Assembly: GCA_028023455.1 (NCBI GenBank)
Contig: JAQFVV010006215.1
Location: 5,319,230-5,383,229 of the forward strand
Origin: Epiperipatus broadwayi
Taxonomy: Eukaryota > Onychophora > Udeonychophora > Euonychophora > Peripatidae
Length of the DNA stretch: 64,000 nt
Direction of reading: 5' to 3'
Position 1 is the stretch's first letter. The number at the start of each line of letters is the position of its first letter. Shown here in pieces: positions 24,825 through 35,767 of the stretch. The notes under the pieces are model-generated. The model saw only the letters and a program-made list of their open reading frames with translations. It searched no databases and was not told where the DNA came from. Both the position numbers and the translations under genes were made by a program.

Positions 24825-24960
24825 TCCAATATGTTAATAACTGAAACACAGGCTTATTATATACCTGTGTCTATATATGTAATATATAGGGTATATGAGC
24901 ACAGACTTTCACACCACTCTCCACTCTATCTCATAATACTGATAGACTTGAACATATATA

Positions 24961-24991
24961 TTCATGCTAAACCAGCAATCATCAGTTGGTC
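24961..24991 (-). ncRNA. Partial hammerhead, antisense arm of B2
   Basis: The 5' half (stem I strand, CTGATGA core and stem II) is intact on the minus strand. The sequence after GAA is replaced by a TA repeat, removing stem III and the cleavage site. Predicted inactive. Confidence 0.5.
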
Positions 24992-25834
24992 CAGATTACC
25001 ATCTCTATACATATATGCTATAAGTGTTGAGATATATATTAAGATATCCAATCTTCATACTTTAATGGACAGGCTTCAATCTACTCCACACTCCAACTCT
25101 TCAACTGTCCATCCTATTGAAAATCTGATGATGGAATGCTCAAAGGCCACCCTGAGGCTGAGATTCTTGTCACACCCATGTTGACCATAAGCCAATATGA
25201 CCCCTCATGTACAGGGCATAATCCATTTAATACATATACAAGAGATGGGCAGACATCTCTACTATGTAATAACTGAAACACAGGCTTATTATATACCTGT
25301 GTCTATTTATGTAATATATAGGGTATATGAGCACAGACTTTCACACTCCTCTAATAACACTGATACACTTGAACACATATGTTGAAAAGATAAGCATGAA
25401 ATACATATATTGGTGATTATTTATCTTTTCAACATATATGTGTTCAAGTGTATCAGTGTTATGAGATAGAGTGGTGGGTGGTGTGAAAGTCTGTGCTCAT
25501 ATACCATATATATTACATATATAGACACAGGTATATAATAAGCCTGTTTCAGTTATTACATAGTAGAGATGTCTGCCCATCCCTTGTATATGTATTAAAT
25601 GGATTATGTCCTGTACACGAGGGGTCAGATTGACTTATGGTCAACATGGGTGTGACAAGAATCTCAGCCTCAGGGTGACCTTTGAGCATTCCATCATCAG
25701 ATTTTCAATTGGATGGACAGTTGAAGAGTTGGAGTGTGGAGTAGATTGAAGCCTGTCCATTAAAGTATGAAGATTGGCTATCTTAATATATATCTGAACA
25801 CTTATAGCATATATGTGTAGAGATGGTAATCTGG

Positions 25835-25878
25835 ACCAACTGATGATTGCTGGTTTAGCATGAAATATGTATATTGGT
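25835..25878 (+). ncRNA. Type I hammerhead motif, family B (best example)
   Basis: Stem I ACCAA (25835-25839), core CTGATGA (25840-25846), stem II TGCT/AGCA with loop GGTTT flanked by a U-U mismatch, GAA (25862-25864), stem III ATAT/GTAT (25865-25872), A at position 17 (25873), stem I TTGGT (25874-25878). Relative to B1, stem III changes a C-G pair to a U-G pair, keeping pairing. Upstream GTAATC can pair with downstream GATTAT beyond a TGG bulge, giving the long bulged stem I typical of type I motifs. Predicted cleavage is between 25873 and 25874. Confidence 0.65.
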
Positions 25879-25981
25879 GATTATTTATCTTTTCAACACA
25901 TATGTGTTCAAGGGTATCAGTGTTATGAGATAGAGTGGTGGGTGGTGTGAAAGTCTGTGCTCATATTCCAATATGGTAATA

Positions 25982-28879
25982 TGAATTTATTTATTTTTGT
26001 TTTGAAGTAAGTGAATTTCTTCTAAACAGTAGACTGACAATCCTCCATTTCATTGGTCGATTATTCCATCAATACATTTCATGATAATTCAATTATCTAT
26101 TTCTAAATGTCTTTTTTACCTCTTGTTCTCATGTCCTTCTTATATTATTATTTTTCTTCTTTTAACTAAATAATTTTTAATTAAACTTTTCATTAATATG
26201 CTTTTGTCTTTATTTAACTTCTTTATTAATTATTTAACAGTCAAAACTTTATATATTTTTTAATTATAAAATCTAATACACTTTTATTGTTTATTTATTG
26301 CATTTATATATTGTATAAAATCATTGCTTTTTATGAATATATGTGTATTTATCAGACATACTTTTAACACATAAATATAAAAAAAAATTGTTGGAATGAG
26401 AGATAGAACTTCAAAAAAATATATAATAGAATAAAACAGCTCAACTAGAAAAAAAAATTATGGTAAAGCTTTTATTTTTCATTTCCTTTTAGATTCTTCA
26501 TATATATTATTTTATGCTGTTTTTTTCCAGCTTGTAAATTTGATCATTTATAAGATTTGTAGGAATGGTCTATCATTTAGGAAATTTTTACTACAAATGG
26601 TATTGTTTATTCATTTATTTTGTAATCCTAATAGTATATTTACTTCATTGTTAACTATTTAATTATATATACTGCATATATATATTTCTCCACAGCCTTT
26701 CCATTTTAAATAATTATCCAATATCTAAATCTCTGTTTTAATTTTAAATCTTTAAACTTTGCCAGTTTTTTATTCTTAGTCTTTATACAGTGTCCCTTTC
26801 TCATTATTTTTTTGGAATTTAAAAGTTTTTTATGATATCTAAACCTCCTTCCCCCACTATCTATTTTTGTTGAGTTTCCAACAAATTTCATCATTAAAAA
26901 TGAAAAAATATATATACAGAGAGGAAATTCTTTTAATAGAAAACAGTTAACAAATATTAAAAATTGCAATAACTTTATTATTTATCTGGTGACTGCTACC
27001 AAAAGCAGTCCATAAGATCTTGAAAATTCTAAGCTTTCAGAATAAATTGTCCATCTTAGAATGCATCTAATGTCATCAAAACTATCCAATTTAGAAGCCA
27101 TTTAATTCTGCTAAAGAATGAAACCTTCATTCATTAACATTAGATGCTATTAAAAGAAGTTAAATTAAAGTTAGAAAACTATCTGAATTATCTGTCACAA
27201 CCATTTATTGAAAGTTTAAGTCTATTTAACACAGTCCGTTGTCCAAATCACAATTGAAGTTTCTAATTTTAATTACAATTGGTAGCTGTTGGTCTTTGTT
27301 AGGATATCATTTTATTGCCTAAATATTATCATTTGTTTTATTTCTTTGTTGAAACCGCATTGTCATCACACTGACCCAGTTGACAATCAAATAAGTGTTA
27401 TAACAAACCTGAAAATTATGTATATATGTGGAAGTAAATATTCGGTAAAGTTACTTTTCACTATCTAATTTTCTCGTATCTTAATAATTAAAATATTTTC
27501 TCTAATTTTTATAAATTACTTTTTATTGAATAGCACTATAGGGATCTTGAAAGTCTGAATTCAAATCCTCTTTAATTACATCTAGGTTAAGTATATACAT
27601 TATACTTGATTTCAAAATTACTTTTTAATAATAAATTTTTAAAGTATTTAAATCACGTTCTAATACATTTATATAAATTTAGTAAATAACATTTCAAATA
27701 TGCTTCCTGTTTTAATAAGATGGCAGACTCTGGGGATCAAGATCGATGAATCCCAGCCCATTTTTATTTCTTTTGGTGATCAAATTTTTGTAAACTTCTG
27801 AGCAATAAATCATTTGATTTTTATTAAAAATATTAGTGAGTATATTTGGCTTTTAGAATTATAGGTTTTTAAATATTACAATTTTACTACTATAAATTTG
27901 ATTTTTTAAAAACTTTAGTAGGGTCATTCTAACTCCAAAAGAAAAATATTATACTATTTATATAAATATAGTATATTATAAATAGGTGTAATTAATTGAG
28001 AAGTTAGAACTATCACTGATATCTAGCACTAGTTTCAATTTTTGCTTCTGAAGATATATATATTATTTAAATATATACTCTTCCCATCTTTTTTTTTTTT
28101 GTTCTGTTTATATTTTTTTCTGCTTTCTGGTCATTTTATGTTTCCACACTTATTTTACATGGATGATATTTTTTCTCACAAATACTGCTTTTTTATTAAT
28201 TGAATAAAATTACTTTTTAAAATCTTTTTTTTACATATTATTTTGTTTATCTTAACACATTTTAAAGTTTTTTATTTACAATAATATTTTTCCAATTACC
28301 CCAAGCCTCTCTTTTTTTTAAAATATTACTTAATAACATATAGCTTTTTTATGTCTTACAGTATTATTTTTTGCTTTAGTTTTAAATATTTACCACTTAA
28401 CAAAGAAAATAATTGGATATCCTTTTGTTAGTGAAGATAATTATTTGATTTAAAACATTTGCAAAATTTTTCTTTCTATTTTCAATGTTTCTTTTGATTT
28501 GTAACTTCAATAATTATAGAAGATTGTGATTAATTCCTTCTCCTTATTAGAATGAAAGTATGCGTTTTTAAAATAAAATTCTTAATTAATTTTAATTTAA
28601 TACCTCATTTCAAAAAATACCTGTGTTTTTTTTCTATGGAGACTTCAATGTATAATTCCATTTATGATTTTTGGATTTCATGTTTATTTATTTTTATCAA
28701 TTTTTGATGTTTTAGGCTAAAATCTCCAATAATCATTTTTCCAAACCATGATGTACTATGATATTCAATCTTCCATTATATTATAAAATCTTTGCTCCTT
28801 AAATGATTCCCATTTCTTCAAATTTTATCATGTTGATTAGCTATATATAATTTATAAAAGAGCCTTTGATGCATTTACA
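25982..28879. other. AT-rich stretch, nothing recognised
   Basis: No gene or transposon end recognised. A frame at 26969-26706 (87 codons) is Lys/Phe-rich without a domain. A small perfect hairpin GACTGCT/AGCAGTC lies at 26991-27010. At 27568-27580 GAATTCAAATCC resembles a tRNA B box, without a convincing A box. Confidence 0.4.
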
Positions 28880-29345
28880 TCTCCCCTTGCCTTCAAATAA
28901 TAGACTAGTCCAGATTCCATCTTATTTTGATCGGATTGAGCGTTCATAGTCATGGACCAATACATATACAAATGGATAACATATCTATTGGCAAGAATAG
29001 GTCAATAAGTGACAATGATCACTGCATCTGACTGCTCTCATCATAAATGAGGATCTGGCCATAGTAGTCAATTGGAAGTAAGGTCTGACAACAACTGTCA
29101 AAGGTGATTAATGCAATGAGGCAAGTCTATATTCAGGACTGGAAACTGCTAGAACCTAAATCAGACAGGAGGCAGCTCTCATAAGGGAACCAGAAGTATC
29201 ACTGTATCTATTCATAAGGCAAGCTATCACCGTACAGCAGAAAGTGGTAGGCAAGCTTAAACGGGCACCTGAAGTCCCTTCCTTCTATAGTTGTGCAGCA
29301 ACTAGAAGCTATATCTTGCCAATGATAGCAGGTGGAGGTATTACA
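28880..29345. repeat. Unclassified G+C-richer block
   Basis: About 465 bases markedly richer in G and C than the flanks, with all frames broken. It sits just beyond the 3' end of the minus-strand RTE element. Composition suggests an inserted repeat or a decayed exon. No terminal repeats, tRNA boxes or poly(A) tail were seen. Confidence 0.3.
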
Positions 29346-29519
29346 GTGTATATATTGTAAATACATATTTTATATTTGTTTAATAAATATATATTAATTG
29401 CATTTCTACTAGTTTGTGTTTATATATTAAAATTCACCAATAAACAACAACAGATACTGTTATTATTTTCATAACTTGTAAACAGTATCATCATCATCAA
29501 CCATTATCAATCCACTGCA

Positions 29520-30160
29520 GTATGAAGGTCTCTCCAAGTTCAATCCATCTTCTCCAATCTTTAGCTTCTCTTCTCCACATTGTCCCTGCACACTTACTTT
29601 CATCCATCCATCTCACATGTGGTCTCTTTCTGGATCTTTTACAATCTGTTGGAATCCAGTTTAAGATTTCAAATGTCCATCTATTATTATCTCTTTTAGC
29701 AATATGTCCAGCCCAACTCCACTTCTTTTAATTTTTTCAATGTGGTCAGTAACACCTGTTTGTTCTCTTATCCATACATTGCATTTTCAATCTCTTCTTG
29801 TTACTCCCAACATGCATCTCTCCACACTTCTTTCAGATGTCTGAAGTCTCTGTATTGCTCTTCTATTAAGTGTCCAAGGCTCAGATCCATAAGTAAGAAC
29901 TGGTAAAACACATTTGTTAAAAACCTTTTTTCAAACACATAGGCATATTTCCTTTTAGTATCAAGTTATTTCTACCAAAAGCACTCCAACCAAGTTTAAT
30001 TCTATGATTAATTTCATCCATTATGTTTCCATCTGTATTAATAATCTGACCAAGGTATTTGTAACTGTTAACTTCTTCTAATTCATCATAATCAATCTTT
30101 ACTGTTAACTTCTTCTAATTCATCATAATCAATCTTTATTTTCATATTTTGAGCAAATCG
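29520..30160 (-). pseudogene. RTE-1 C-terminal region (broken)
   Basis: After the polymerase, minus-strand frames give YKYLGQIINTDGN, EINHRI, then a region with WSWAGHIAKR and NRWT, RKRPHVRWMD and WRREAKDW. These are typical of the end of RTE and related LINE polyproteins. Several frameshifts and stops. A short direct duplication (TTCTTCTAATTCATCATAATCAATCTTTA twice, in the interval 30070-30140) disrupts this part. Confidence 0.7.
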
Positions 30161-30168
30161 ATTAAACA

Positions 30169-31020
30169 TTACTTAGTCTTTTTAACATTTATCTTTAGTC
30201 CTACTTTTCTACTTCCATCTGCCAACTCCTGCAACATTTCCTGCAGCTCTGAAGCATTATTTGCAAAAACAACTACATCATCTGCAAAATCTAAATGACT
30301 TAAATATTCTCCATTTACTTTCATTCCTTTAGTTTTCCATTTTAATCCACAAAATACTTCTTGCAGCACTAATGTAAAAAGTTTTAGAGATGTGAAATCA
30401 CCTTGTCTTACACCTTTCTCAATGTTCACTTTTCCAGTACCATTATGCAATCTAATTGTTGCTGTTGCATTCTATAAATATTGTTTAAAATATGACAATA
30501 TCCTGGATCTATACCTTGACGATCCAATGCTTTAATCACTGAAGACATGTTTATAGAATCAAATGCCTTTTCATAATCTACAAATCCAAAACATAATGAC
30601 AACTCATATTCATTTGTGCTTTCTTTAACTTCTCTCAATACCTGGATATGAGATCTAAAACCACTTTTAAATCCAGCTTGTTCTCTTGGTTGGTGGAAAT
30701 TCTATGCTTTCTGTAGACTAGTTGTAATTATCTTGGTAAAAATTTTGTATAAAACTGATAAAAGGCTGATAGGTCTGTAATTTCTAATATCTTCTTAATC
30801 ACCTTTTTTAAATATTAATACTGCATTCTTCCAATCATCTGGTACATTTTTATCATTTAGACATTTGGTATATAACTTTGCTAAAAAAAATTCTATTTCT
30901 TCACCTACTTCTTTTAATATATCAATTATAATTCCATCATTACCTGGAACCTTTCCTTTCTTCATACATTTAATTGCATGTTTTACTTCTTCATTTAAAA
31001 TTCTGGGCAGTTCAGCAGAT
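30169..31020 (-). pseudogene. RTE-1 reverse transcriptase domain (broken)
   Basis: Reading leftward: GKVPGNDGI and CLNDKNVPDDWK (start of RT); RNYRPISLLSVLYKIFTKI; GFVDYEKAFDSI, motif A with the first catalytic Asp; GVRQGD, motif B; and DFADDVVVFA, motif C, with the FADD catalytic pair intact. The two best frames are 30638-30426 and 30450-30169, overlapping in different frames, so there is a frameshift between motifs A and B. The family is identifiable with confidence; the enzyme cannot be made. Confidence 0.85.
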
Positions 31021-31105
31021 GTAATAGATATAGGAGATACTTGTTCTTTATTACTATATAATTCTTGATAAGTCTTCTACCCATTTCATGATGTCATCTC
31101 TCTTT

Positions 31106-31423
31106 TTAGTAATAATTCCATCTTTTTTTTCTTATTGCAGATATAAATTTTCTACCAATACCAAAATGTTGTTTTACATTCTTGAGACTTTTATTTTCTT
31201 CTACAGCTTTCCTTGCTAGTTCACAGTTATACTTTCTTATATCATTTTCAACTCTTTTCCGTATCATTTTACGAAATTTGAGATATTCAATCCTTTTTAA
31301 TGCATCATTTTTGTATATTTTCATATTCTTTTTCTTCATAAATTCTCTAGTCTCAGTAGAAATTTTATTGGTCAATTGCTGCTTTTTTCTACCAGCTATT
31401 TTTGTTGCAGTAATTAATTTCAT
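31106..31423 (-). pseudogene. RTE-1 linker between endonuclease and RT
   Basis: A 105-codon open frame, strongly basic (many Lys and Arg) and probably helical, between the endonuclease and reverse transcriptase of RTE-1. The position matches the lysine-rich linker of RTE polyproteins, so it is part of that element rather than a separate gene. Confidence 0.65.
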
Positions 31424-31439
31424 TCAAATCTGAATCATG

Positions 31440-32392
31440 TTCAAAATCTACTAATACTTGAAACCGATTTGTAAGTTCTAATTTAAATTCATTAGAATGT
31501 TTCTGAAGATTAGGAATATCAACTGTAAATATTGTTTTTCTTAATAATTTTTGTCTCTCTAGTTTTTACTAATCGATGGCCACTTCCTGTGTTAAATTCA
31601 TTAAGAACATTACAATCTTGAAATATGTATAGTCAAAATATAATCCAGTTCTGCTGTACCCTTATTTGGATGCTTCCATGTCCATTTCGTTTTAACATTT
31701 TTCTCAAAAAAAAAATTCATAATATAGTTTTTCTTTTTCTGCAAACTCTACAAGTTTAGGTCCTCTCTTATTTCTATTACCATAACCAAAATTACCTACA
31801 GTACTTTCATTTGTTTACCAATTCTAGCATTAAAGTCTCCCATAACAAATTTAAATTATTGTTTACTTTGATCAAAAGCCTTTTGTACATCTATATAAAC
31901 TTCTACTACTTGTTGGGGCATAAACCTGAATTATCTGCATTTGGTATCTACTATTAAGTTGTATAACTAATCTTGCCAATCTGTCCAATACACCATCAAT
32001 CTCCACAATGTTGTTCTTCCACTTTTTATTTATAATGAATCCTACTCCACTTGTATTTCCAATATTTGTGCCTTTATAATAGAGTACATGTCCACTTTTT
32101 AAATCGTCTCTTCACCTTTTCTTCTAACTTCACAAAGTCCAATAATGTCTCATTTAATATAAGACAATTCTTCTAATTCTCACAATCATCCTTTACTTGA
32201 AAGTGATCTGCAGTTGTAAGTACCTAAATAAAAAGTCATCAAATGGCTGCCTGGGTTCACAATCAGGGGATTTTTAGCACCCTCCGCCTTCGGCCACCAA
32301 CCGCTGCCTTGGTTGGTAACTTTACAGCTTCCTAGGAATAAGGGCCATGATTTACTTTTATCGGTCATAATATCACTTACACAAACATTCAA
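31440..32392 (-). pseudogene. RTE-1 apurinic-like endonuclease domain (broken)
   Basis: The frame ending at 32186 has YLGTYNCRSLSSKG, the domain start (compare T-x-N-x-R-S/T-L). After it come IGLCEVRRKGE, containing the catalytic Glu, then after a frameshift SGHVLYYKGT and GVGFIINKK, and further on IIQVYAPT. This is the Exo-Endo-Phos endonuclease of RTE LINEs, often mis-annotated as craniofacial development protein 2-like. At least three frame changes and several stops make it inactive. Confidence 0.75.
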
Positions 32393-32655
32393 GAAAGATC
32401 ATGGGGTTTATTGATCTTAAACTCAGAGGTAAAAAGCCAATAAACTCACCATACTGGTTGTGCGTGTTGGTGAGCAGCTCATCCATGTTCATATATTGTA
32501 TGAATAATCACAGTAATAACAGCTGCAATGACAAGAACTTATGGAGTGGACATTATGAATTTGGCCTGCTCGGTTCCTTTAAGGCCTCTAAGAGGAATCA
32601 AAGGGTCACCTTTCAGTTAATAGCAAACTCCTTTCTGCAGCCGGAAGTATAATAA

Positions 32656-33075
32656 CTGCGAATATATAGGGCATATACTAAAGAGCAACTGATAGAAGGG
32701 ATCTGGTCTTTTAACGTATAAATATGGATATAATGCAGTTATGTCAGAATTACTGCATGAAGAACTATTTTCATTTTAGACGCAATGTAAATTTATTTAT
32801 TAGGTATTTATAGAAATTAACACATACTGGTAGTTTATCTAACTTTCTAATTATTATTTACTTTTTATTCTTTTTCTATTTTGTTATTTGACATCGAATA
32901 AATTTGTTTTGTTGTTGTTCCAAAAGAAGTATATTTATGCCTCATCGCCAAGTGCCATGAGGTCAAAGTCAAAATTTACAATATATTAACATAGGCAAAG
33001 GACATAAGTATAATCAGTCCGTATGGAGGGTCCCCAACCAGATGAGTTATCTCATAAAGACTCCGCCCAGAGACA
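32656..33075. other. Intergenic stretch, nothing recognised
   Basis: Between the 5' end of RTE-1 and the C/AC tract. Composition is closer to balanced than elsewhere, but there is no open frame or recognised repeat. Confidence 0.4.
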
Positions 33076-33096
33076 CCCCCCCCCACACACACACAC
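33076..33096. repeat. C run plus (AC)n microsatellite
   Basis: Nine C bases are followed by alternating AC. Simple sequence; likely polymorphic in length. Confidence 0.85.
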
Positions 33097-33233
33097 CACC
33101 GTCCAAGTTACAAAATTATAAAACAACTTTTACAGACTAAAAATTCCATAAATTACATGGCCGGATCATAAATACATTACAATTGGAAAGTTGCAATATA
33201 AATGAACTGATTGTTATAATAATGTAATATATG

Positions 33234-33432
33234 TCCAGACCCACAGGGACTTCACTCCATCACCTGCACATCCGGATCACAAATCATATCACTTCAAATG
33301 TACATGAAACATTTATTATTTCAAACCCTAAACACAATATGATTTTAATATTTACAAGGATTATAAGACTATTCTTCATCAATCCAGGACTGCAGTAACT
33401 TCTCTCCGTCACTCTGCAGATCTGGATTGCTC
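33234..33432. repeat. Two copies of a 50-nt repeat with palindromic ends
   Basis: 33234-33283 and 33383-33432 share a pattern with a third copy at 35473-35521: about CCAGA-TGCAG, then ACTTCACTC, then CTGCA-TCTGG. The outer ends are near inverted complements, so each unit can fold as a hairpin. Minus-strand translation gives similar short peptides in two copies (PDLQ..GEKLLQ, PDLQ..RVKLLH), so a decayed coding repeat is an alternative. Confidence 0.45.
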
Positions 33433-33879
33433 ATTAGGCAAAGTATCCCATTCATAGGGTAGGAATTCACAATGACAAAATATATATTCCAACTGACTAA
33501 GGAATAATTACATAAATGTTTGATTACAGTTCTAATATATTGAGCCGGATTGATTTCTGATTCAATTGTTTTATTACTAAAATTAAAAAGGGAAAATAAC
33601 TTCATTTTCATTAAATGTCTAATGCTCAATTTTTTTTTATTATTTAAAACACGCATTTATATTTTAAAATAGATTATTTAATGTTTATAAAATTGATTGT
33701 AAAATAGTTTACTTTCACCCTCTGTTTTAATCAATTTGATTAAAAACAGGCAAGCTTGATAATTATATATTCCTGTTGCTTTTATTGTAATTATTTTTAA
33801 AGTTAATTCTAAAAAGCGGAGATTTAGTTTTGTATTTGTCGTTTTTTGTTTCAATTATCCCTGGTTGGAAGTCTTAAAT

Positions 33880-34407
33880 TAGATTGAGCGGGAAATTAAT
33901 ATTTTCCCTGCCTGGAATATAGAATGGACACTAATGAAAGTTTTGCGCGGGAAATGTAGCAAGGCAAGGATAGCCCGCCAATTTTTAGAGAGAGAGAGAG
34001 ATTCATTATTAGATACACACTTGGATTATGTCTTGCAAAGAGATACCATTGTGAGTAGCTGTTCGGACGTTTAATTCCTACTAAAAACTTAAATAATTAT
34101 TGACAAACTTCGTTGCTGTGCAAGATGTCAAAATCCACCGCTGTGAGTTTTGCCATCATTAGAATGTCTGGCTAATTTAAACAAAGGACGGACCCACGCC
34201 TACCAGCTCTTCTTCAGTCATGCCATGAACCTCTAAAATAAACACTGCCTCTACGTTGCCGCTGTCAAAGGACCTGAAAGATGAACTATTATCAAAAGTG
34301 CGCATTCGTCACTAAATCACTAGAACTCTGCCTTACCGAAAGCTAAACTTTTTCATATTCTAGCCAGGGTAAATAAATTGCGTTTAATTAAATCTCCGCT
34401 CAATCTA
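33880..34407. mobile_element. Inverted-repeat element flanked by TA (mariner-like MITE candidate)
   Basis: A left end GATTGAGCGGG at 33882 and a right end CCGCTCAATC at 34405 are inverted complements. Similarity continues inward for about 45 bases with mismatches (TTTCCCTGCCTGGAATAT opposite ATATTCTAGCCAGGGTAAA). Both ends are flanked by TA, the target preferred and duplicated by Tc1/mariner elements. The 524-bp interior has no open frame and contains a short GA microsatellite, consistent with a non-autonomous MITE. Confidence 0.55.
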
Positions 34408-35074
34408 ATGATAAATATGTTTAAAAATGGTATTAATTGTTTTTAATTATTTATTATCTGAATGTACTTTTTCTAGTATTTAAAGTGTGTCTTGGAATCT
34501 TAGTTTTAAGATTCCAAGTTTGTTTGCAATTTTCGTTTATCAGAGGGTGCATTAGGAGATTGTATTTTATATGTTTAATATATACCTGATTATTTCGTTA
34601 ACTATTACAAAACGCATTGGCAGTTTTCGTAGTCTTTATTTATTCACCTGCCCTTAGTTGTAAAATAAGGAATCTTTAAGCATGTTTCGTTTGCGCTTTT
34701 TGTGCAAACAACAAAATCTTTTTGCTGGCTATTTGTTAAGTTATTTCTTCGGGTTGTCTGACAGTAGTCATTTCTTTCTGGATTACGTAAGATCGTAATC
34801 AAATATTTTTTGCTGTCTTGTAAGTGAGATCAACCACGTTTACTTTGAATGTAGTATTACGCGCAGCAGTCCTGCAGCGTTTTAACGACAGTAATTAGAA
34901 TATTACTGCTCGGACGTTCGCGCTGGTTACGTTGATTTCCGTCGGGACAGTAACTGTTTTATTATTCAGGAAGCTAGGGTTGTTGTTTGTTTTTGTAATT
35001 TTACAACTGGCCAGCAAGAAGATATTATCCTAACCATTTCTTATATTTTTAAGTGAGAGAATTTTATTGCCGAA

Positions 35075-35120
35075 ATGTTTATTGCCTTCATGTTTGTCGT
35101 ACTCTTGTGCACTCTCTGGT
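35075..35120 (+). other. Possible signal-peptide start with splice donor (weak)
   Basis: ATG at 35075 in context CCGAAATG opens MFIAFMFVVLLCTL, a hydrophobic run like a signal peptide core, and the frame ends at CTG|GTAAAT, a plausible donor. Upstream (34850-34990) is locally rich in CpG. However, the stretch may lie inside an LTR whose end is suggested at 35339-35385, so the resemblance may be accidental. Confidence 0.15.
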
Positions 35121-35338
35121 AAATATACGTATGTTAACATAAGTCACTTTTATATTCGTGGCTAGATGTCTTTACTATATTATCTAACTTATAAAATTAA
35201 TAAATTGTTTAAATTTATTTGGCTGATGTTTGTCTTTGTGCTTTGATTTCTCAACTGTCTAAATAATATTTAAGATATCTTGTTCCTCCCTGAGTGTAGT
35301 TCGGTGCCCTTTTGATTCGCATATTCTGTCCACCCTAA

Positions 35339-35385
35339 AATAAATGTCTAGTTCCTTTTTTCGGACTAGTGGCGCCCCCGGGGTC
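35339..35385 (+). mobile_element. Putative LTR end with poly(A) signal and primer-binding site
   Basis: AATAAA (35339-35344) is followed 25 bases later by TGGCGCCCCCGGGG starting at 35370. TGGCGCC is the usual first part of a retrotransposon primer-binding site complementary to a tRNA 3' end ending GGCGCCA, such as tRNA-Lys. The order poly(A) signal, LTR end, primer-binding site fits a 5' LTR read on the plus strand. No gag or pol follows and no second LTR was found, so it would be a solo or truncated copy. Confidence 0.35.
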
Positions 35386-35472
35386 AGTATATGCGGATCT
35401 CAAAGATCTTTCTCCCATTACAATATGTAAAAAAAAATTTCCCCGAAGAAGATTAACATAGCTCTCAACACC

Positions 35473-35521
35473 TGTCCAGATGTGCAGTAACTTCACTCTG
35501 TTCATCTGCAGGTCTGGATGC
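35473..35521. repeat. Third copy of the palindromic 50-nt repeat
   Basis: Begins GTCCAGATGTGCAG and ends CTGCAGGTCTGGATG, nearly inverted complements enclosing TAACTTCACTCTGTTCAT. It is related to the copies at 33234-33283 and 33383-33432. Confidence 0.5.
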
Positions 35522-35767
35522 CAAAATAAGTTATATTTTTAATTAGTAACTAACATAGACCTTGCAGGAGAATGATTATGCTAATTTATCTGTTACAGTT
35601 CATTCAATGATAAATGTTCCTGGGAGTTTTACTTGAGATTAGGTCTGATCAGCCCTCCATTGTTGACAAGTCTTCCTATCCTTCACTCTGGCTTCTTTTA
35701 TTTTCTTAATAAATATTCCTTCTACTGTATCCTCAGTTCCATCTTGAAACATTACTAGGCTAATCAT

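Larger units (their letters stand above)
24825..25981. mobile_element. Foldback retrozyme-like element, family B copy 2 (B2)
   Basis: The element 24840-25966 lies between 15-nt direct repeats, TCCAATATGTTAATA (24825-24839) and TCCAATATGGTAATA (25967-25981), one mismatch. The left half is antisense and contains the same end sequence twice (ACTGAAACACAGG from about 24839 and about 25271, offset 432), a head-to-tail junction. The right half is sense and repeats GTGTGAAAGTCTGTG at 25481 and 25945 (offset 464). The halves form arms of roughly 550 bases meeting near 25400. A complete hammerhead motif lies at 25835-25878. Frames of 125 and 62 codons in the left arm mirror the repeat and are not genes. 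Confidence 0.8.
29485..32655 (-). mobile_element. RTE-clade LINE, nearly full length, inactive (RTE-1)
   Basis: A minus-strand non-LTR retrotransposon of about 3.2 kb. In order from the right: a G+C-richer 5' region (to about 32655), endonuclease, linker, reverse transcriptase, a C-terminal basic/aromatic region, and a 3' end with a (TGA)n microsatellite (ATCATCATCATC on the plus strand at 29488-29500), as is usual for RTE elements. Multiple frameshifts and stops break the frame. RTE LINEs copy their RNA at a nicked chromosomal target and often mobilise short non-autonomous elements. It is the best of three large RTE copies here, all in the same orientation. Confidence 0.85.

Noticed and set aside
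24807-25385. Open frames of 125 and 62 codons on the plus strand
   Set aside because: Both lie inside foldback B2, share the same repeated text because of the head-to-tail junction, and have no protein family. They are by-products of the repeat.
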